From Albidovulum marisflavi (GTDB lineage: Bacteria; Pseudomonadota; Alphaproteobacteria; Rhodobacterales; Rhodobacteraceae), in assembly GCF_025751435.1 (NCBI RefSeq), contig NZ_JAOWKY010000001.1:1749537-1813536 (forward strand): a stretch of DNA of 64,000 nt, in the 5' to 3' direction. The position numbers were made by a program, and so were the translations under genes. This document shows, in pieces, positions 17,251 through 26,761 of this stretch. The notes under the pieces were generated by a model that was not told where the DNA came from, did no database searches, and saw only the letters and a list, made by a program, of their open reading frames with translations. Each line of letters starts with the position of its first letter. The stretch's first letter is position 1.

Positions 17251-17871
17251 GTGGCGAAGGACATGTCCTTGGTTCGCGCGATCCTGGTCTGGGCAACCAT
17301 CGTGACGGTCGTTGGTCTGCCGATCTACGCGGCATCGACCAGCCGGCTGCTCGCATGGCGTGATCCGATCTACATAGGCGCCGGGTTTGCCGGTGTTGCT
17401 GCGATGGCGCTGATGCTGCTTCAGCCCTTGCTGGCAGGCGGGTACCTCCCGGGGCTGCGGGCTTATCGGGGACGGCGCGTGCATCGCTGGACCGGCGGCA
17501 TGCTTGTGTTGATGGTGGTGCTTCACGTCGCCGGCCTTTTTATCACGAGCCCACCGGACGTGATCGACGCACTTCTCTTTGCATCTCCGACGCCGTTCTC
17601 CTCCTGGGGCGTTGCCGCAATGTCGGCACTCTTTGCCACGGCGCTATTGGTAGCGCTTCGTAGGCGGTTTCATCGGCGGCTGCGTTTGTGGCGTGTCGGC
17701 CACACAACCCTCGCGGTGGTGATCGTCGTGGGAAGTGCGGTCCATGCCATGCTGGTCGAAGGGACGATGGAAACGATCTCAAAGGGGGTGCTCTGCGCAT
17801 CGGTTTTGATCGCGACGGCGAAGGTCGTGATCGACCTCCGTGTGTGGGCGAAGCGAAAGGCATCCCGCTGA
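17251..17871 (+). CDS. ferric reductase-like haem-b membrane protein
   Basis: A 206-residue protein with about five to six membrane helices. Two helix pairs carry histidines spaced as in ferric reductase/cytochrome b folds: HRWTGGMLVLMVVLH and HTTLAVVIVVGSAVH. No FAD or NAD domain is attached, so electrons must come from another protein. The start is GTG 17251, with ATG 17263 as an alternative. It is coupled to the exported dioxygenase-like gene, which suggests that it passes electrons to, or takes them from, that periplasmic protein; this is inference. Confidence 0.75.
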   Translation: MAKDMSLVRAILVWATIVTVVGLPIYAASTSRLLAWRDPIYIGAGFAGVAAMALMLLQPLLAGGYLPGLRAYRGRRVHRWTGGMLVLMVVLHVAGLFITSPPDVIDALLFASPTPFSSWGVAAMSALFATALLVALRRRFHRRLRLWRVGHTTLAVVIVVGSAVHAMLVEGTMETISKGVLCASVLIATAKVVIDLRVWAKRKASR

Positions 17872-18213
17872 GCCGCGTGGCGGGTTCGGCACGGGGCAAC
17901 ATCCCGTCCCGAACCTTGTCGGCGTCGTCGGTCGAACCAAGGCGTCACTCGAAAACTGACCCTATTCCAGGCAGATGAGGACGCAGGTGGGACGCTGGAC
18001 GCCCGAAGAACTCAACGCAGGATGTGCAGTTGTCGCCCGTCACCCGGCCGGGCGGCGCGGCGGACCCCGAAAGGGCGTTGATCGTTGCGGATTTCCGCTG
18101 ACCAAGTTGTGTTTGACGCTTGTGATCATCACATCAAGTGCAGGTGTTGACGCGGCGCCGAGGGCCGTTTGGACGAGCTTCGGCGCTGCACGTGCAAAGC
18201 GAGGTGACCGAAC

Positions 18214-18696
18214 ATGAGCGACCTTGTGACGTGCCTGTGGTTCGACCACGGCGAATCCAGGAAAGCGGCGGAGTTCTACGCGAGGACCTTTCCCGACAGC
18301 CAGGTCGGTCGGGTAAACGCCGCCCCGGCGGACTTCCCCGGAGGGCAGGCGGGTACCGAATTGACGGTGGAGTTCACCGTTCTCGGCCGCCGCTTTGTCG
18401 GATTGAACGGCGGGCCGAACTTCAAGCCCAACGAAGCCGTGAGCTTTATGGTCGTCACCGATAGCCAGGATGAGATTGATCGCTACTGGAACGCCATCGT
18501 GGGCAACGGCGGCGTCGAAAGTGCCTGCGGCTGGTGCAAGGATCGGTGGGGCTTTTCCTGGCAGATCACGCCAAAACTGCTTCTCGATCTGACGACGGAC
18601 ACCGACCCAGCCAAGGCGAAACGCGCGTTCGAGGCGATGATGCAGATGACGAAGATCGACATCGCCACGCTCGAGGCTGTTGCAAAAACCAAGTGA
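18214..18696 (+). CDS. VOC-superfamily protein (PhnB / 3-demethylubiquinone methyltransferase-like)
   Basis: A 160-residue protein starting [20 protein letters not shown], followed by FYARTFPDS, the typical opening of PhnB-like glyoxalase-fold proteins. [17 protein letters not shown] near residues 105-125 is the family signature. The GAGGTGACC ribosome site precedes ATG 18214. It forms a two-gene unit with the DUF1428 gene 12 bp downstream. The family often has no known activity despite its annotation. Confidence 0.88.
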   Translation: MSDLVTCLWFDHGESRKAAEFYARTFPDSQVGRVNAAPADFPGGQAGTELTVEFTVLGRRFVGLNGGPNFKPNEAVSFMVVTDSQDEIDRYWNAIVGNGGVESACGWCKDRWGFSWQITPKLLLDLTTDTDPAKAKRAFEAMMQMTKIDIATLEAVAKTK

Positions 18697-18708
18697 AGGA
18701 GATCCGAC

Positions 18709-19101
18709 ATGAGCTATATCGATGGTTTCGTCATCGCAGTTCCCAGTGGAAACAAGACCAGGTTCAGCGAGCACGCCACGAAAGGCGACAGCGTGTTCAT
18801 AGACCTTGGTGCCGTACGCGTTGTCGAGTGCTGGGGTGACGATGTCCCCGATGGCAAGATGACCGACTTCCGCAAGGCCGTGCAGGCGACGGAAGATGAA
18901 ACGGTCGTCTTCTCCTGGATCGAATGGCCGGACAAGGCCACTCGGGATGCCGCCCACGCGAAGATGTCCGAGTGGATGCAGAACCCGGAAAAGGCCGATC
19001 CTCGGATGGACCCACAAAAGAACCCGATGCCGTTCGACGGCAAGCGCCTGATCATGGGCGGGTTCTCACCTCTCGTTGAGCTCGGCAAGAAGGGGGACTG
19101 A
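18709..19101 (+). CDS. DUF1428 family protein
   Basis: A 130-residue cytoplasmic protein of the dimeric alpha-beta barrel type. DUF1428 wording is clear: MSYIDGFVIAVPSGNKTRF, VVECWGDDVPDGKMTDF, FSWIEWPDKATRDAAHAKM and ending MGGFSPLVEL. An AAGGAG site precedes the start. It is co-directional with the VOC gene and probably cotranscribed. No function is established for the family. Confidence 0.92.
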   Translation: MSYIDGFVIAVPSGNKTRFSEHATKGDSVFIDLGAVRVVECWGDDVPDGKMTDFRKAVQATEDETVVFSWIEWPDKATRDAAHAKMSEWMQNPEKADPRMDPQKNPMPFDGKRLIMGGFSPLVELGKKGD

Positions 19102-19255
19102 GGCGGGTCGGGTCGGCAGCTTGTCACCAGCATGGGCAAACTATGGCCGATCGGCGATGGGGCGGGGAACCGGCTGAACCGAGGGGCGTTTTCAGGCAGA
19201 CCGCGCCCCTTCGACAAGGGGGCGGTCACCCAGAACCTAGCGCAGGAGATGACCC

Positions 19256-19750
19256 ATGTTGGCTCATACGAAACAGTTCATTCTGGTCGGTCTTCTCGCG
19301 GCCCTTCCCAACACGATCGCCGCGCAGACCGCCGACCAGTCGGCGACGACAACGGCGCAGGATCCCACAATGGCACAGGATCCGGCAGCGGCAATGGTCG
19401 AACCCTCGACAGAGTCGGCCGAGGCGCCTGCCGCGCCGGTCGGCGACATCAACGACCTGATCATCAAGCTCGATGGAAGCGTCGAGGGCGTGGTGATCGG
19501 CGTTGGTGGCTTCCTCGGCCTTGGCGAGAAGGATGTGGCGGTCAAGATGGATGCGCTCAGCCTTACGACCGATCCCGAGTTTGGCACCATCCGACTGACG
19601 CTCGGCGCAACGCGCGAAGAGCTGGAAGCCGCGCCGGAATTCAAGACTGCGGCGGAACAGCAATATGAGGCTGAGACCGAGCAAATTCAGCAGAAACTTG
19701 AGGACGGTGCCGCAACGACGGAGCCGGCCACAGGCTCTGTCGGCAATTGA
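19256..19750 (+). CDS. exported PRC-barrel-like protein
   Basis: A 164-residue protein: signal peptide to about residue 23 (LVGLLAALPNTIAAQ), then an Ala/Thr/Pro-rich low-complexity linker (24-62), then a PRC-barrel-like domain (VEGVVIGVGGFLGLGEKDVA; IRLTLGATREELEAAPEF). A GGAG ribosome site is present. A GC-rich hairpin follows the stop. PRC-barrel proteins of this kind are common in Rhodobacterales; the function is unknown. Confidence 0.8.
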   Translation: MLAHTKQFILVGLLAALPNTIAAQTADQSATTTAQDPTMAQDPAAAMVEPSTESAEAPAAPVGDINDLIIKLDGSVEGVVIGVGGFLGLGEKDVAVKMDALSLTTDPEFGTIRLTLGATREELEAAPEFKTAAEQQYEAETEQIQQKLEDGAATTEPATGSVGN

Positions 19751-19783
19751 TCTCCGCCACGCATGAGCGGAACAGCGTCGGAA

Positions 19784-19800
19784 GCCCCGCCCGCCGGGGC
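19784..19800 (+). terminator. possible GC hairpin after the PRC-barrel gene
   Basis: GCCCCG and CGGGGC form a 6 bp stem with a five-base loop, 34 bp after the stop at 19750. No T-run follows, so termination is only suggested. Confidence 0.4.
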
Positions 19801-19913
19801 ACCCGAACCCGGTTGCCGGCAGGGACGGCGCGGCGCGGATCTCGCCCCCGGATCATGCGACCGCGCCGTCCATTTTCGAAAACATGTCCACAGATCAAGA
19901 GGAGGTACCTCTC

Positions 19914-20411
19914 ATGTACCGTAAGTTTCTCATCACCGTATGCATCGCTGCGGCGGCAAGCCTTGGCGGCCCGGCCATCGCCCAGACAATGGTCAAGGAA
20001 GTCGAGGTCGACGTCGATCTCGATGCCGTCGAGAACGCAAAGGCGGCCGCACACTGGAGCGAAATCGCGTCCGATCTGGAAAACGCCATCGTCGCACGCC
20101 TGACCGACAGGCTTGTCGGGGAAAACGAGGAAGGCGCGAAGATCGCCGTCGACATCGACGAAGTCTCGCTTGCCAGCAGCTGGGACTCTGCAGTTGGCGC
20201 GGCTGACTCCAAGCTGGCCGGGACGGTCAATGTCAGCCATGAAAGCGACAACACCGCCTTTGACAGCTACGAACTCACGGTCACGTTCGAACAGGCCGGA
20301 CCCTTCTTCCTGCCCGGAACGGATTTCACGGCGATAACCACCGACAGCCAGGAATACTATGACGCCATGATCGCCGCCTTCGCAGATCACCTCGTATCCA
20401 GGATCGAGTGA
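19914..20411 (+). CDS. exported hypothetical protein
   Basis: A 165-residue protein with a clear signal peptide (ITVCIAAAASLGGPAIAQ, cleavage near residue 24) and an acidic mature part. No family is recognised. ATG 19914 is chosen over ATG 19884 because AGGAGGT lies seven bases upstream and the signal peptide begins directly after it. Mature residues have alternating strand-like stretches (VEVDVDLDAVENAK; LTVTFEQAGPFFLPGTDFTA), suggesting a beta-rich periplasmic domain. Confidence 0.78.
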   Translation: MYRKFLITVCIAAAASLGGPAIAQTMVKEVEVDVDLDAVENAKAAAHWSEIASDLENAIVARLTDRLVGENEEGAKIAVDIDEVSLASSWDSAVGAADSKLAGTVNVSHESDNTAFDSYELTVTFEQAGPFFLPGTDFTAITTDSQEYYDAMIAAFADHLVSRIE

Positions 20412-20419
20412 CGGTGCGA

Positions 20420-20453
20420 CCGACCCTGAATGCGCAAGCGCGGGCAGGGTCGG
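20420..20453 (+). terminator. inverted repeat after the exported hypothetical gene
   Basis: CCGACCCTG (20420-20428) pairs with CAGGGTCGG (20445-20453) over a 16-base loop, starting 9 bp after a stop codon. A further GACCCTG copy follows. There is no T-run. The rest of the gap to 20739 holds nothing I can support. Confidence 0.45.
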
Positions 20454-20739
20454 GTCCGCGACCCTGTCGCAGGGAGGAATATTCTCGGTCTCCGATCTGC
20501 GTCAGGAGTCGCGATCCCCTGTCATTGCTTGGCCTCTGCAGTACCGTCAGGGGGAAACTGCGTGTTTTCGGCGTGCGTGGAGTTCATGTTGCGATCCAGC
20601 TCGCCTTGGGCGACGATCTGACCCTCGGCGGGCACGACGAAAGGTGTTGGTTGGCCTCGACGATTGCCCGCTCGGTCTCAGGCTTCTTTGTGGGCAGTTC
20701 AGGGGGCGAAGTTGATCGCACGCAATTTCCGGATCAGCA

Positions 20740-20943
20740 TCAGCACTTGTAAGGATGCTCTTGACAATAAATGACGTTGGCTGCCGCACCGACCGCCGCG
20801 CCTGTCAATACGTTGCCGTCCAGAATCGCGGCCCCGGCTGCGCCTGCGCCAGCGCCATAGAGTGCCTGCTCGCTCGTTGTGTCGCCGCAAGCGGCAACCA
20901 ACAAACACGTTGCGAGAATAGTGAATTGAAACCCTTTCCTCAT
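20740..20943 (-). CDS. small lipoprotein with glycine-zipper segment
   Basis: A 67-residue protein with a lipoprotein signal peptide (ILATCLLVAAC, lipidated Cys at 19) followed by a Gly/Ala-rich zipper (YGAGAGAAGAAILDGNVLTG), typical of small outer-membrane-associated lipoproteins. An AAAGGAG ribosome site precedes ATG 20943. It stands alone on the minus strand. It ends HPYKC. Function unknown. Confidence 0.78.
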   Translation of the reverse strand: MRKGFQFTILATCLLVAACGDTTSEQALYGAGAGAAGAAILDGNVLTGAAVGAAANVIYCQEHPYKC

Positions 20944-21224
20944 TTAACTGCTCCTTTGGTTGGGTCCGGTTTCTCCCTCGTTCGCGCAAGATCCGTGGCC
21001 ATCTATTAGCCTTTGGATCGACCCAAGTTGCGCACGACGCAGAGCGACGTGCCTCAAGCCGTAGGAATTCCTTGTCGCGACCTTTTTTGCGCTTTCACAC
21101 GCGCAAAGGACAAGGGTGGCCAATCCACTCAGGCCAACCGGGCCATCGGCAGACCAATCCATGATAACATGTGATCGGCGCAGATGCCTATCAATGGAAG
21201 GGGTGAAATTTGAAAACTTTGCGC

Positions 21225-21500
21225 AGGAAATGGCGCGAAGTGCTTGGTGACATAGGCGGAAATCTGTTCAGCCGGGCAAGGAGTTGTTCCAGACGTTGTC
21301 CTGGGCGCCCGCCCGAGGGTTCTGGCGACGCAGTGGCGGCAGGAATGAAACACCTTGCCCGCCAGTTTCCCGGAAAGTTCCTTCTTCGGGATCCGCAGTG
21401 CATCCTCCAAGCCCGCAGTGCATCCCCCAAACGCTCCGCCGGCGCCTTGTTCAGAAGCTGACCCAAATGGTCGAAATGACGATCGATCGCTGTGACCGAT
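21225..21500 (-). pseudogene. integrase relic with internal deletion and frame changes
   Basis: Two pieces of a tyrosine recombinase can be read in different minus frames. The upstream piece reads SVTAIDRHFDHLGQLLNKAP, matching VTTINRNLDYLGQVLNKARA of the integrase at 55995-57073. The downstream piece reads KKELSGKLAGKVFHSCRHCV, matching the KKELSGNPESKVLHSFRHYV of the same protein around its catalytic Arg-x-x-His. The roughly 200 residues between them are gone. It cannot encode a working enzyme. It marks a former mobile element at the right-hand side of the urease operon's 3' end. Confidence 0.75.
21393..21431. repeat. two-copy tandem repeat, period 20, inside the integrase relic
   Basis: CCGCAGTGCATCCTCCAAG and CCGCAGTGCATCCCCCAAA differ at two bases and start 20 bp apart. 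The repeat sits exactly where the two integrase pieces change frame, so it may be tied to the internal deletion. Confidence 0.7.
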
Positions 21501-21645
21501 AGCTCCCGGTGCCGAGGGGGAAGTGCCGCTGATTGAACGTCGGCTCCTTGCCGTTCGCGGTGATTGCATGAAGTGCACAGTGCGTTCATTCTCCGCGCGT
21601 CCTGGCCGCGCGCCTGGAACGAAGTCTGCCATGAATGGTTGCGGC

Positions 21646-22287
21646 CTATTCAGCCAAGACCCCGGCCGCTGGAAGTTGGAATCCGCCAACTCTGCCAAGG
21701 TGCGCGGCGATCTCTTCAATCCCCTTGCCGGAGCGAAGGGACGCAAACACGTGGGGGCGACCGTTGCGCATTCGCGTCGCGTCCCGTTCCATCACCTCGA
21801 GCGAAGCGCCGACATGAGGGGCGAGATCGGTTTTGTTGATGACAAGAAGGTCTGATTTCGTGATCGCCGGACCGCCCTTCCGCGGGATCTCCTCGCCCGC
21901 GGCGACGTCTATGACGTAGATGGTGACGTCCGCGAGTTCCGGGCTGAAGGTGGCCGACAGGTTGTCGCCGCCGCTTTCAATCAGAACGATCTCGACCTCC
22001 GGGTGTCTGGTCCGCATCTCTGCGATGGCGGCGAGGTTGATCGAGGCATCCTCGCGGATCGCGGTATGCGGGCAGCCGCCGGTCTCGACTCCGATAATGC
22101 GGTCCGCGGGCAGCACCTGCATTCGTGTCAGCGCCTCGGCGTCCTCTTGGGTATAGATGTCGTTGGTAATGACGCCGATCGAAAGCGCCGGGTAGAGCCT
22201 GCGCGCGAGCGACGCTGTCAGTGTCGTCTTGCCGGCGCCGACTGGTCCGCCGATCCCAATCCGCAAGGGGCCGTTGAGTGTGGTCAT
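21646..22287 (-). CDS. ureG: urease accessory GTPase UreG
   Basis: A 213-residue SIMIBI-class GTPase that drives nickel insertion into urease. The P-loop [11 protein letters not shown] is at 13-23, the nickel/zinc-binding [11 protein letters not shown] motif is near 72-82, the Walker-B-like LIESGGDNL is near 100-108, and the guanine-specificity NKTD near 150. ATG 22287 overlaps the ureF stop by four bases. It is the last gene of the urease operon. Confidence 0.96.
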   Translation of the reverse strand: MTTLNGPLRIGIGGPVGAGKTTLTASLARRLYPALSIGVITNDIYTQEDAEALTRMQVLPADRIIGVETGGCPHTAIREDASINLAAIAEMRTRHPEVEIVLIESGGDNLSATFSPELADVTIYVIDVAAGEEIPRKGGPAITKSDLLVINKTDLAPHVGASLEVMERDATRMRNGRPHVFASLRSGKGIEEIAAHLGRVGGFQLPAAGVLAE

Positions 22288-22928
22288 GATCGGAAAAGCC
22301 TTATGTTCAGGGTTTCGTGCCGCATGGCCGCGACATCGGACAGGAACGCCGTGCCGCCAAGGTCGTCCAATCCGCGGCCGCGCACCTTGGCCGCAACCTT
22401 TCCACATTGTGGTGCGAGGCGCCCGAGAACCGCCTGCCCTTCGGTCTGTCCAAGAGGGATCAGGCGCACGGCGGCGGATACGATGTTCGAGACGAAGGCC
22501 TGCAGATACATCGCCTGAACCGGTTCCAGCGGCAGTTTCGCGAGCCGCGCCGCGCGGCCGAGTGCGACGGGATAGACAAGGTCCGGCAAGGTGATCCCGT
22601 GGCTTGCCAGGACCGTCGCGGTGAAGGCGCTCCCCATCAACAGGCCCTCCCGCAACCGCTCTGCCGATGCGGCGAAGGCGCGGGCGGAAGCATCGGCAAG
22701 GTCCAGTTCATCTTCGTTCCGGGCAGTGTAGGCCGCCGCGACCAGAATCGCGTCGTTGGCCCCGGTCCCATGCCACAGAACATCCTCCAACCAGGCTTGA
22801 AGCGTCCCGCCGTTCCACACGACGCCGTCCTGCACAGCGGTTTCCAAACCGTGGGAATAGGCGAACGCGCCCACCGGAAATGCGGGTGACAACCATTGCG
22901 CGAGGATGAGCGCGTCCTCAGTGCGCAT
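22284..22928 (-). CDS. ureF: urease accessory protein UreF
   Basis: An all-helical chaperone that forms the UreFGD activation complex. [20 protein letters not shown] near the N-terminus is the family signature; [20 protein letters not shown] near the C-terminus is also typical. The start is set at ATG 22928, directly before [12 protein letters not shown], giving 214 residues and an 11-base overlap with ureE; ATG 22949 is possible. No ribosome site is visible, consistent with coupling to ureE. Confidence 0.93.
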   Translation of the reverse strand: MRTEDALILAQWLSPAFPVGAFAYSHGLETAVQDGVVWNGGTLQAWLEDVLWHGTGANDAILVAAAYTARNEDELDLADASARAFAASAERLREGLLMGSAFTATVLASHGITLPDLVYPVALGRAARLAKLPLEPVQAMYLQAFVSNIVSAAVRLIPLGQTEGQAVLGRLAPQCGKVAAKVRGRGLDDLGGTAFLSDVAAMRHETLNIRLFRS

Positions 22929-23388
22929 GGGCGGTATGGCCGTGCTCATGCGCGTGGGTGCGGCCGTGACCATAGGCGCCGCCCTCAGGCGTGAAGGCCG
23001 CGCGCGTGGGGCGAACCGTCGCGCCCAGGTGTTCGAGCATGTGGGCGATCACCGGATCGTGCTGGATGAGCAGCCGGTCGCTTTCCACCTGGCAGGGCGT
23101 GTGGCGGTTTCCGATGTGCCAGGCGAGCCGGGGAAGGTTGCCGCAAACCTCAAGCAGGTCCTCGTTGGCCGCAAGAATTGCGACATGCCGCCCATCGGAC
23201 AGCACAAGCGCATCACCGCCATCCAGCGATGTGGTCTGCGGCAGATCAACCAGGAAAGCCAGACCGCAATCGGTCAGGAGACGCTTGCGCCTGAGGAAAC
23301 GCGCCGCGTAGTCGAGAGTGCAGGTCAGCGCCAGCCCGCCATGCTTGCACTGGCGATCGACGGTTTGGGCAACGGGAATCTCTAGCAT
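22918..23388 (-). CDS. ureE: urease nickel chaperone UreE
   Basis: A 156-residue nickel-delivery protein. The core shows LAFLVDLPQTTSLDGGDAL and VAILAANEDLLEV; the metal site region reads AWHIGNRHTPCQ. The last 20 residues are rich in histidine ([16 protein letters not shown]), a nickel-storing tail. It lies 9 bp after ureC and overlaps ureF. Confidence 0.94.
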   Translation of the reverse strand: MLEIPVAQTVDRQCKHGGLALTCTLDYAARFLRRKRLLTDCGLAFLVDLPQTTSLDGGDALVLSDGRHVAILAANEDLLEVCGNLPRLAWHIGNRHTPCQVESDRLLIQHDPVIAHMLEHLGATVRPTRAAFTPEGGAYGHGRTHAHEHGHTAHAH

Positions 23389-23397
23389 GTCTTGACC

Positions 23398-25107
23398 TCA
23401 GAACAGGAAATAGCGTTGCGCCATGGGCAGGACTTCGGCCGGCTGACACGTTAGAAGTTCGCCGTCGGCACGCACTTCATAGGTTTCGGCATCGACCTCC
23501 ATCTTTGGAAGCGCGCTGTTCAAAAGCATGTTGGCCTTCCCGATCGAGCGCGTGTTTCGGACTGCGACCACATCCTTTGCAAGGCCGAGTTCCTGTCTGA
23601 TCCCCGCTGCCTCTGCCGCCGCCGAGACGAAGGTAACGGCGGTCCGCTCGACCGAGCGGCCAAAGGCGCCCCACATCGGCCGGGAATAGACCGGCTGCGG
23701 CGTCGGGATCGAGGCATTGGGGTCGCCCATCTGGGCACAGACGATGGTGCCAGACATCAGCACCATCTCTGGCTTGACGCCGAAGAAGGCGGGAGCCCAC
23801 AGCACGAGGTCCGCGCGTTTTCCCTCCTGAACCGACCCGATTTCGCGCGACACTCCGTGTGCGACGGCGGGGTTGATCGTGTACTTCGCGATATAACGCC
23901 GGACGCGGAAATTGTCGTTCTGACCCGTCTCTTCCGGCAGCCTGCCACGCTGCTTCTTCATCTTGTCCGCCGTTTGCCATGTACGGATGATCACCTCGCC
24001 CACGCGCCCCATCGCCTGGCTGTCCGAAGCGATGATCGAGAATGCGCCCATGTCGTGCAGGATATCCTCGGCCGCGATGGTCTCACGCCGGATGCGGCTT
24101 TCGGCAAAGGCCACGTCCTCGGGTATCGACTTGTCGAGATGGTGGCAGACCATGAGCATGTCGAGATGCTCTTCGATCGTGTTGACGGTGAAGGGGCGCG
24201 TGGGATTGGTCGACGACGGCAGCACATTGGCGTCGCCGCAGATCTTGATGATGTCGGGCGCGTGACCTCCGCCCGCGCCCTCGGTGTGAAAGGCGTGGAT
24301 CGTGCGGCCCTTGATCGCGGCGACCGTGTTCTCGACGAAGCCCGACTCATTGAGCGTGTCGGTGTGGATCATCACCTGAACGTCCATGTCGTCGGCGACC
24401 GACAGGCAGCAGTCGATGGCCGCGGGTGTCGTGCCCCAGTCTTCGTGCAGCTTCATCGCGCAGGCGCCGGCCGCCACCATCTCAACCAGCGCGCCGGGAA
24501 GCGAAGCGTTGCCCTTGCCCGAGATTCCGATGTTCATGGCCAGCCCGTCGACCGCCTGAAGCATCCGCCCGATATGCCACGGCCCCGGAGTGCAGGTCGT
24601 GGCAAGGGTTCCGTGGGCCGGGCCCGTGCCGCCGCCGAGCATCGTCGTGATGCCCGAGTGGAGCGCATCCTCGACCTGTTGCGGGCAAATGAAGTGGATG
24701 TGGCTGTCAAACCCGCCTGCCGTCAGGATCCGGCCCTCTCCCGCGATGACCTCGGTGCCGGGCCCGACAACGATGTCGACGCCGGGCTGGGTGTCGGGGT
24801 TGCCCGCCTTGCCAATCTTGTGGATGCGCCCGTTCCTCAGCCCGACGTCGGCCTTGTAGATGCCGCTGTGGTCAACGATGAGTGCATTCGTGATCACCGT
24901 GTCGACGGCGCCCTCTGATCTGGACGCCTGGCTTTGGCCCATACCGTCGCGGATGACCTTGCCACCACCGAACTTCACCTCTTCGCCATATGTCGTAAGG
25001 TCGTGTTCGACCTCGATGAAAAGCTCGGTATCGGCAAGCCTTACGCGATCGCCGACAGTGGGTCCGTACATCGCGGCGTATGCGGCGCGGCCAATCTCGC
25101 GAGGCAT
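23398..25107 (-). CDS. ureC: urease alpha subunit (catalytic)
   Basis: Hydrolyses urea to ammonia and carbamate in the cytoplasm; 569 residues, normal length. Nickel ligands and the carbamylated lysine are in place: DSHIHF (His136, His138), AMKLHEDWG (Lys219), and the mobile flap with MVCHHLD near residue 320. It begins [20 protein letters not shown], the usual opening. It follows ureB with a 1 bp gap. No missing active-site residue was noticed. Confidence 0.97.
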   Translation of the reverse strand: MPREIGRAAYAAMYGPTVGDRVRLADTELFIEVEHDLTTYGEEVKFGGGKVIRDGMGQSQASRSEGAVDTVITNALIVDHSGIYKADVGLRNGRIHKIGKAGNPDTQPGVDIVVGPGTEVIAGEGRILTAGGFDSHIHFICPQQVEDALHSGITTMLGGGTGPAHGTLATTCTPGPWHIGRMLQAVDGLAMNIGISGKGNASLPGALVEMVAAGACAMKLHEDWGTTPAAIDCCLSVADDMDVQVMIHTDTLNESGFVENTVAAIKGRTIHAFHTEGAGGGHAPDIIKICGDANVLPSSTNPTRPFTVNTIEEHLDMLMVCHHLDKSIPEDVAFAESRIRRETIAAEDILHDMGAFSIIASDSQAMGRVGEVIIRTWQTADKMKKQRGRLPEETGQNDNFRVRRYIAKYTINPAVAHGVSREIGSVQEGKRADLVLWAPAFFGVKPEMVLMSGTIVCAQMGDPNASIPTPQPVYSRPMWGAFGRSVERTAVTFVSAAAEAAGIRQELGLAKDVVAVRNTRSIGKANMLLNSALPKMEVDAETYEVRADGELLTCQPAEVLPMAQRYFLF

Positions 25108-25108
25108 G

Positions 25109-25414
25109 TCAGAGCTCCCCCATGACGTTCTGGTTGAAGCCGAAGATGCGGCGCGCGCCGGCGATCTGGATCAACTGCACCTCGCGGCGCTGGCCGGGCT
25201 CGAACCGCACCGCCGTCCCGGCAGGAATATCCAGCCGCATTCCGCGCGCTGCCTTTCGGTCGAAGTCGAGCGCGGGGTTGGTTTCTGCGAAATGGTAGTG
25301 GCTGCCGACCTGAACGGGACGATCCCCGGTATTGGCGACGATCAGCGTGATCGGCGTGCACCCGGCATTCAGCATCAAGGTGCCGGCGCCCGGTATGATT
25401 TCGCCCGGGATCAT
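25109..25414 (-). CDS. ureB: urease beta subunit
   Basis: A 101-residue structural subunit. [20 protein letters not shown] opens the protein, followed by [20 protein letters not shown], the family signature. It overlaps the small upstream gene by four bases (ATGA) and is tightly followed by ureC. Confidence 0.96.
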   Translation of the reverse strand: MIPGEIIPGAGTLMLNAGCTPITLIVANTGDRPVQVGSHYHFAETNPALDFDRKAARGMRLDIPAGTAVRFEPGQRREVQLIQIAGARRIFGFNQNVMGEL

Positions 25415-25602
25415 TTTCCGGCCTTGGCCCTGGCCAAGGCTGCTGAGGCCACGCGGATCAGCCCCACGGCGCCAAGTGCGGCCGCAGCGCCCAAAACCGC
25501 GAACCAGATCTCGCTCCCATGCGGATGCACGTGACCACCGGGATCTGCCAGCGCCTCGCTGGCTGGCAGAACGGAAATGAGCGTCAGCGCGGCTCTTCTC
25601 AT
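25411..25602 (-). CDS. small exported or membrane protein inside the urease operon
   Basis: A 63-residue protein between ureA and ureB. A signal-like N-terminus ([14 protein letters not shown]) is followed by [12 protein letters not shown], three histidines that could bind metal, then a membrane helix ([20 protein letters not shown]). ATG 25602 is chosen from the signal peptide and a GGAG upstream. It is coupled to ureB by ATGA. The His-rich segment recalls the start of HupE/UreJ proteins, but the rest of that protein is absent. A role in nickel handling is a guess. Confidence 0.75.
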   Translation of the reverse strand: MRRAALTLISVLPASEALADPGGHVHPHGSEIWFAVLGAAAALGAVGLIRVASAALARAKAGK

Positions 25603-25621
25603 TGTGTGGCTCCTTATGTTT

Positions 25622-25924
25622 TTAGCGGATCGGATCGTGGACCGTGACAAGCTTGGTTCCGTCGGGAAAGGTCGCCTCGACCTGAATCTCTCGGATCATC
25701 TCCGGCACGCCCTCCATGCACTGCGCGCGGGTGACGACGGCCGCACCCGCCTCCATCATGTCCGCGACAGACCTGCCGTCGCGGGCGCCCTCGACCACGG
25801 CGTCGGTGATCAATGCGATGGCTTCGGGGTGGTTCAGCTTCACGCCGCGCGCCAGGCGCTTGCGGGCGACTTCGGCAGCCATGGCGACAAGGAGTTTGTC
25901 TTTTTCGCGCGGGGTCAGGTGCAT
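25622..25924 (-). CDS. ureA: urease gamma subunit
   Basis: A 100-residue structural subunit starting [20 protein letters not shown] with [20 protein letters not shown] in the middle and the terminal VTVHDPIR, all standard for UreA. It lies 3 bp after ureD. Confidence 0.97.
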   Translation of the reverse strand: MHLTPREKDKLLVAMAAEVARKRLARGVKLNHPEAIALITDAVVEGARDGRSVADMMEAGAAVVTRAQCMEGVPEMIREIQVEATFPDGTKLVTVHDPIR

Positions 25925-25927
25925 GGC

Positions 25928-26761
25928 TCAAAGGCTCCAAACGGTCGGCAGGCCGCCCTTGGTCAGGCGGTCGAGAATGGGCAAAAGGGCGCGCCGCAGC
26001 AGAAAGCCGTCGGGCGCAAGGACGCGCAGGACCAGAAGGTCATCGGCCTTGAGGGATGCGCCGCCGGTCACCGGCAGTTCGTTTCTGACCGCAGCCAGAT
26101 GGCCGGACGCGTCCGGACCGAGGTAGACGACCACCGCCATCGCGCCCGAACCCGCGCCAATTGCCGTGCGCGCCATCAGCTCGGCAACGTCTCCGCACAG
26201 ATCGATGCCATCAAGGAAAAGCGGCTTGGTGGCGCGCCAAATCTGTATCCGGTCCTGGAAACGAACCGCCGTCAGGATCTCGCCCATCGCGGCGCGCCCG
26301 AAGATCAGGGGTTCCACCATCAGCAGGCGCGCATCGCTTGCAAGGTTGATCCGCAACAAGCGCCGCAGCGCGCAGCGGTCGAAAAGGATGGTTTCCTGCG
26401 GCAGCCAGTTCAGGCGGGCGCCGCTTTCGACACAAAGGCGCGTTTCCACCTCGGCAATCTCGTCGGGCTGCGCGCGATAGGCGCGCTCGGCCGCCTGCGT
26501 CGTCAGCGTCAGCTCCGTTCCAGCCCCCGCCCACGCGCTGATCGTGAACCGGTCGCCGCCGGTGATGCCGCCAGCCGTGTTCAGAAGCACTGCGTCAATG
26601 CCGCTTGCCCTTGGATGCGGAAGCAGCACCTTCAGCGAACCGGACTGCCGCAGGGTTCCGAGACGCACCAGCCCGTCTTCGTGCCGCTCGATGGAAAGGC
26701 GCACCTCGCCAACGGCCCTGGGCTGAATGGTGCCGATCCGCCGAGCGGAAATGTCTGACAA
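25928..26761 (-). CDS. ureD: urease accessory protein UreD
   Basis: A 277-residue scaffold of the urease activation complex and first gene of the operon. GGITGGDRFTISAWAGAGTEL and TQAAERAYRA near residues 65-95 are family blocks; NWLPQETILFD and LLMVEPLIFGR follow. No nickel or urea transporter gene lies in the window. Confidence 0.93.
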   Translation of the reverse strand: MSDISARRIGTIQPRAVGEVRLSIERHEDGLVRLGTLRQSGSLKVLLPHPRASGIDAVLLNTAGGITGGDRFTISAWAGAGTELTLTTQAAERAYRAQPDEIAEVETRLCVESGARLNWLPQETILFDRCALRRLLRINLASDARLLMVEPLIFGRAAMGEILTAVRFQDRIQIWRATKPLFLDGIDLCGDVAELMARTAIGAGSGAMAVVVYLGPDASGHLAAVRNELPVTGGASLKADDLLVLRVLAPDGFLLRRALLPILDRLTKGGLPTVWSL

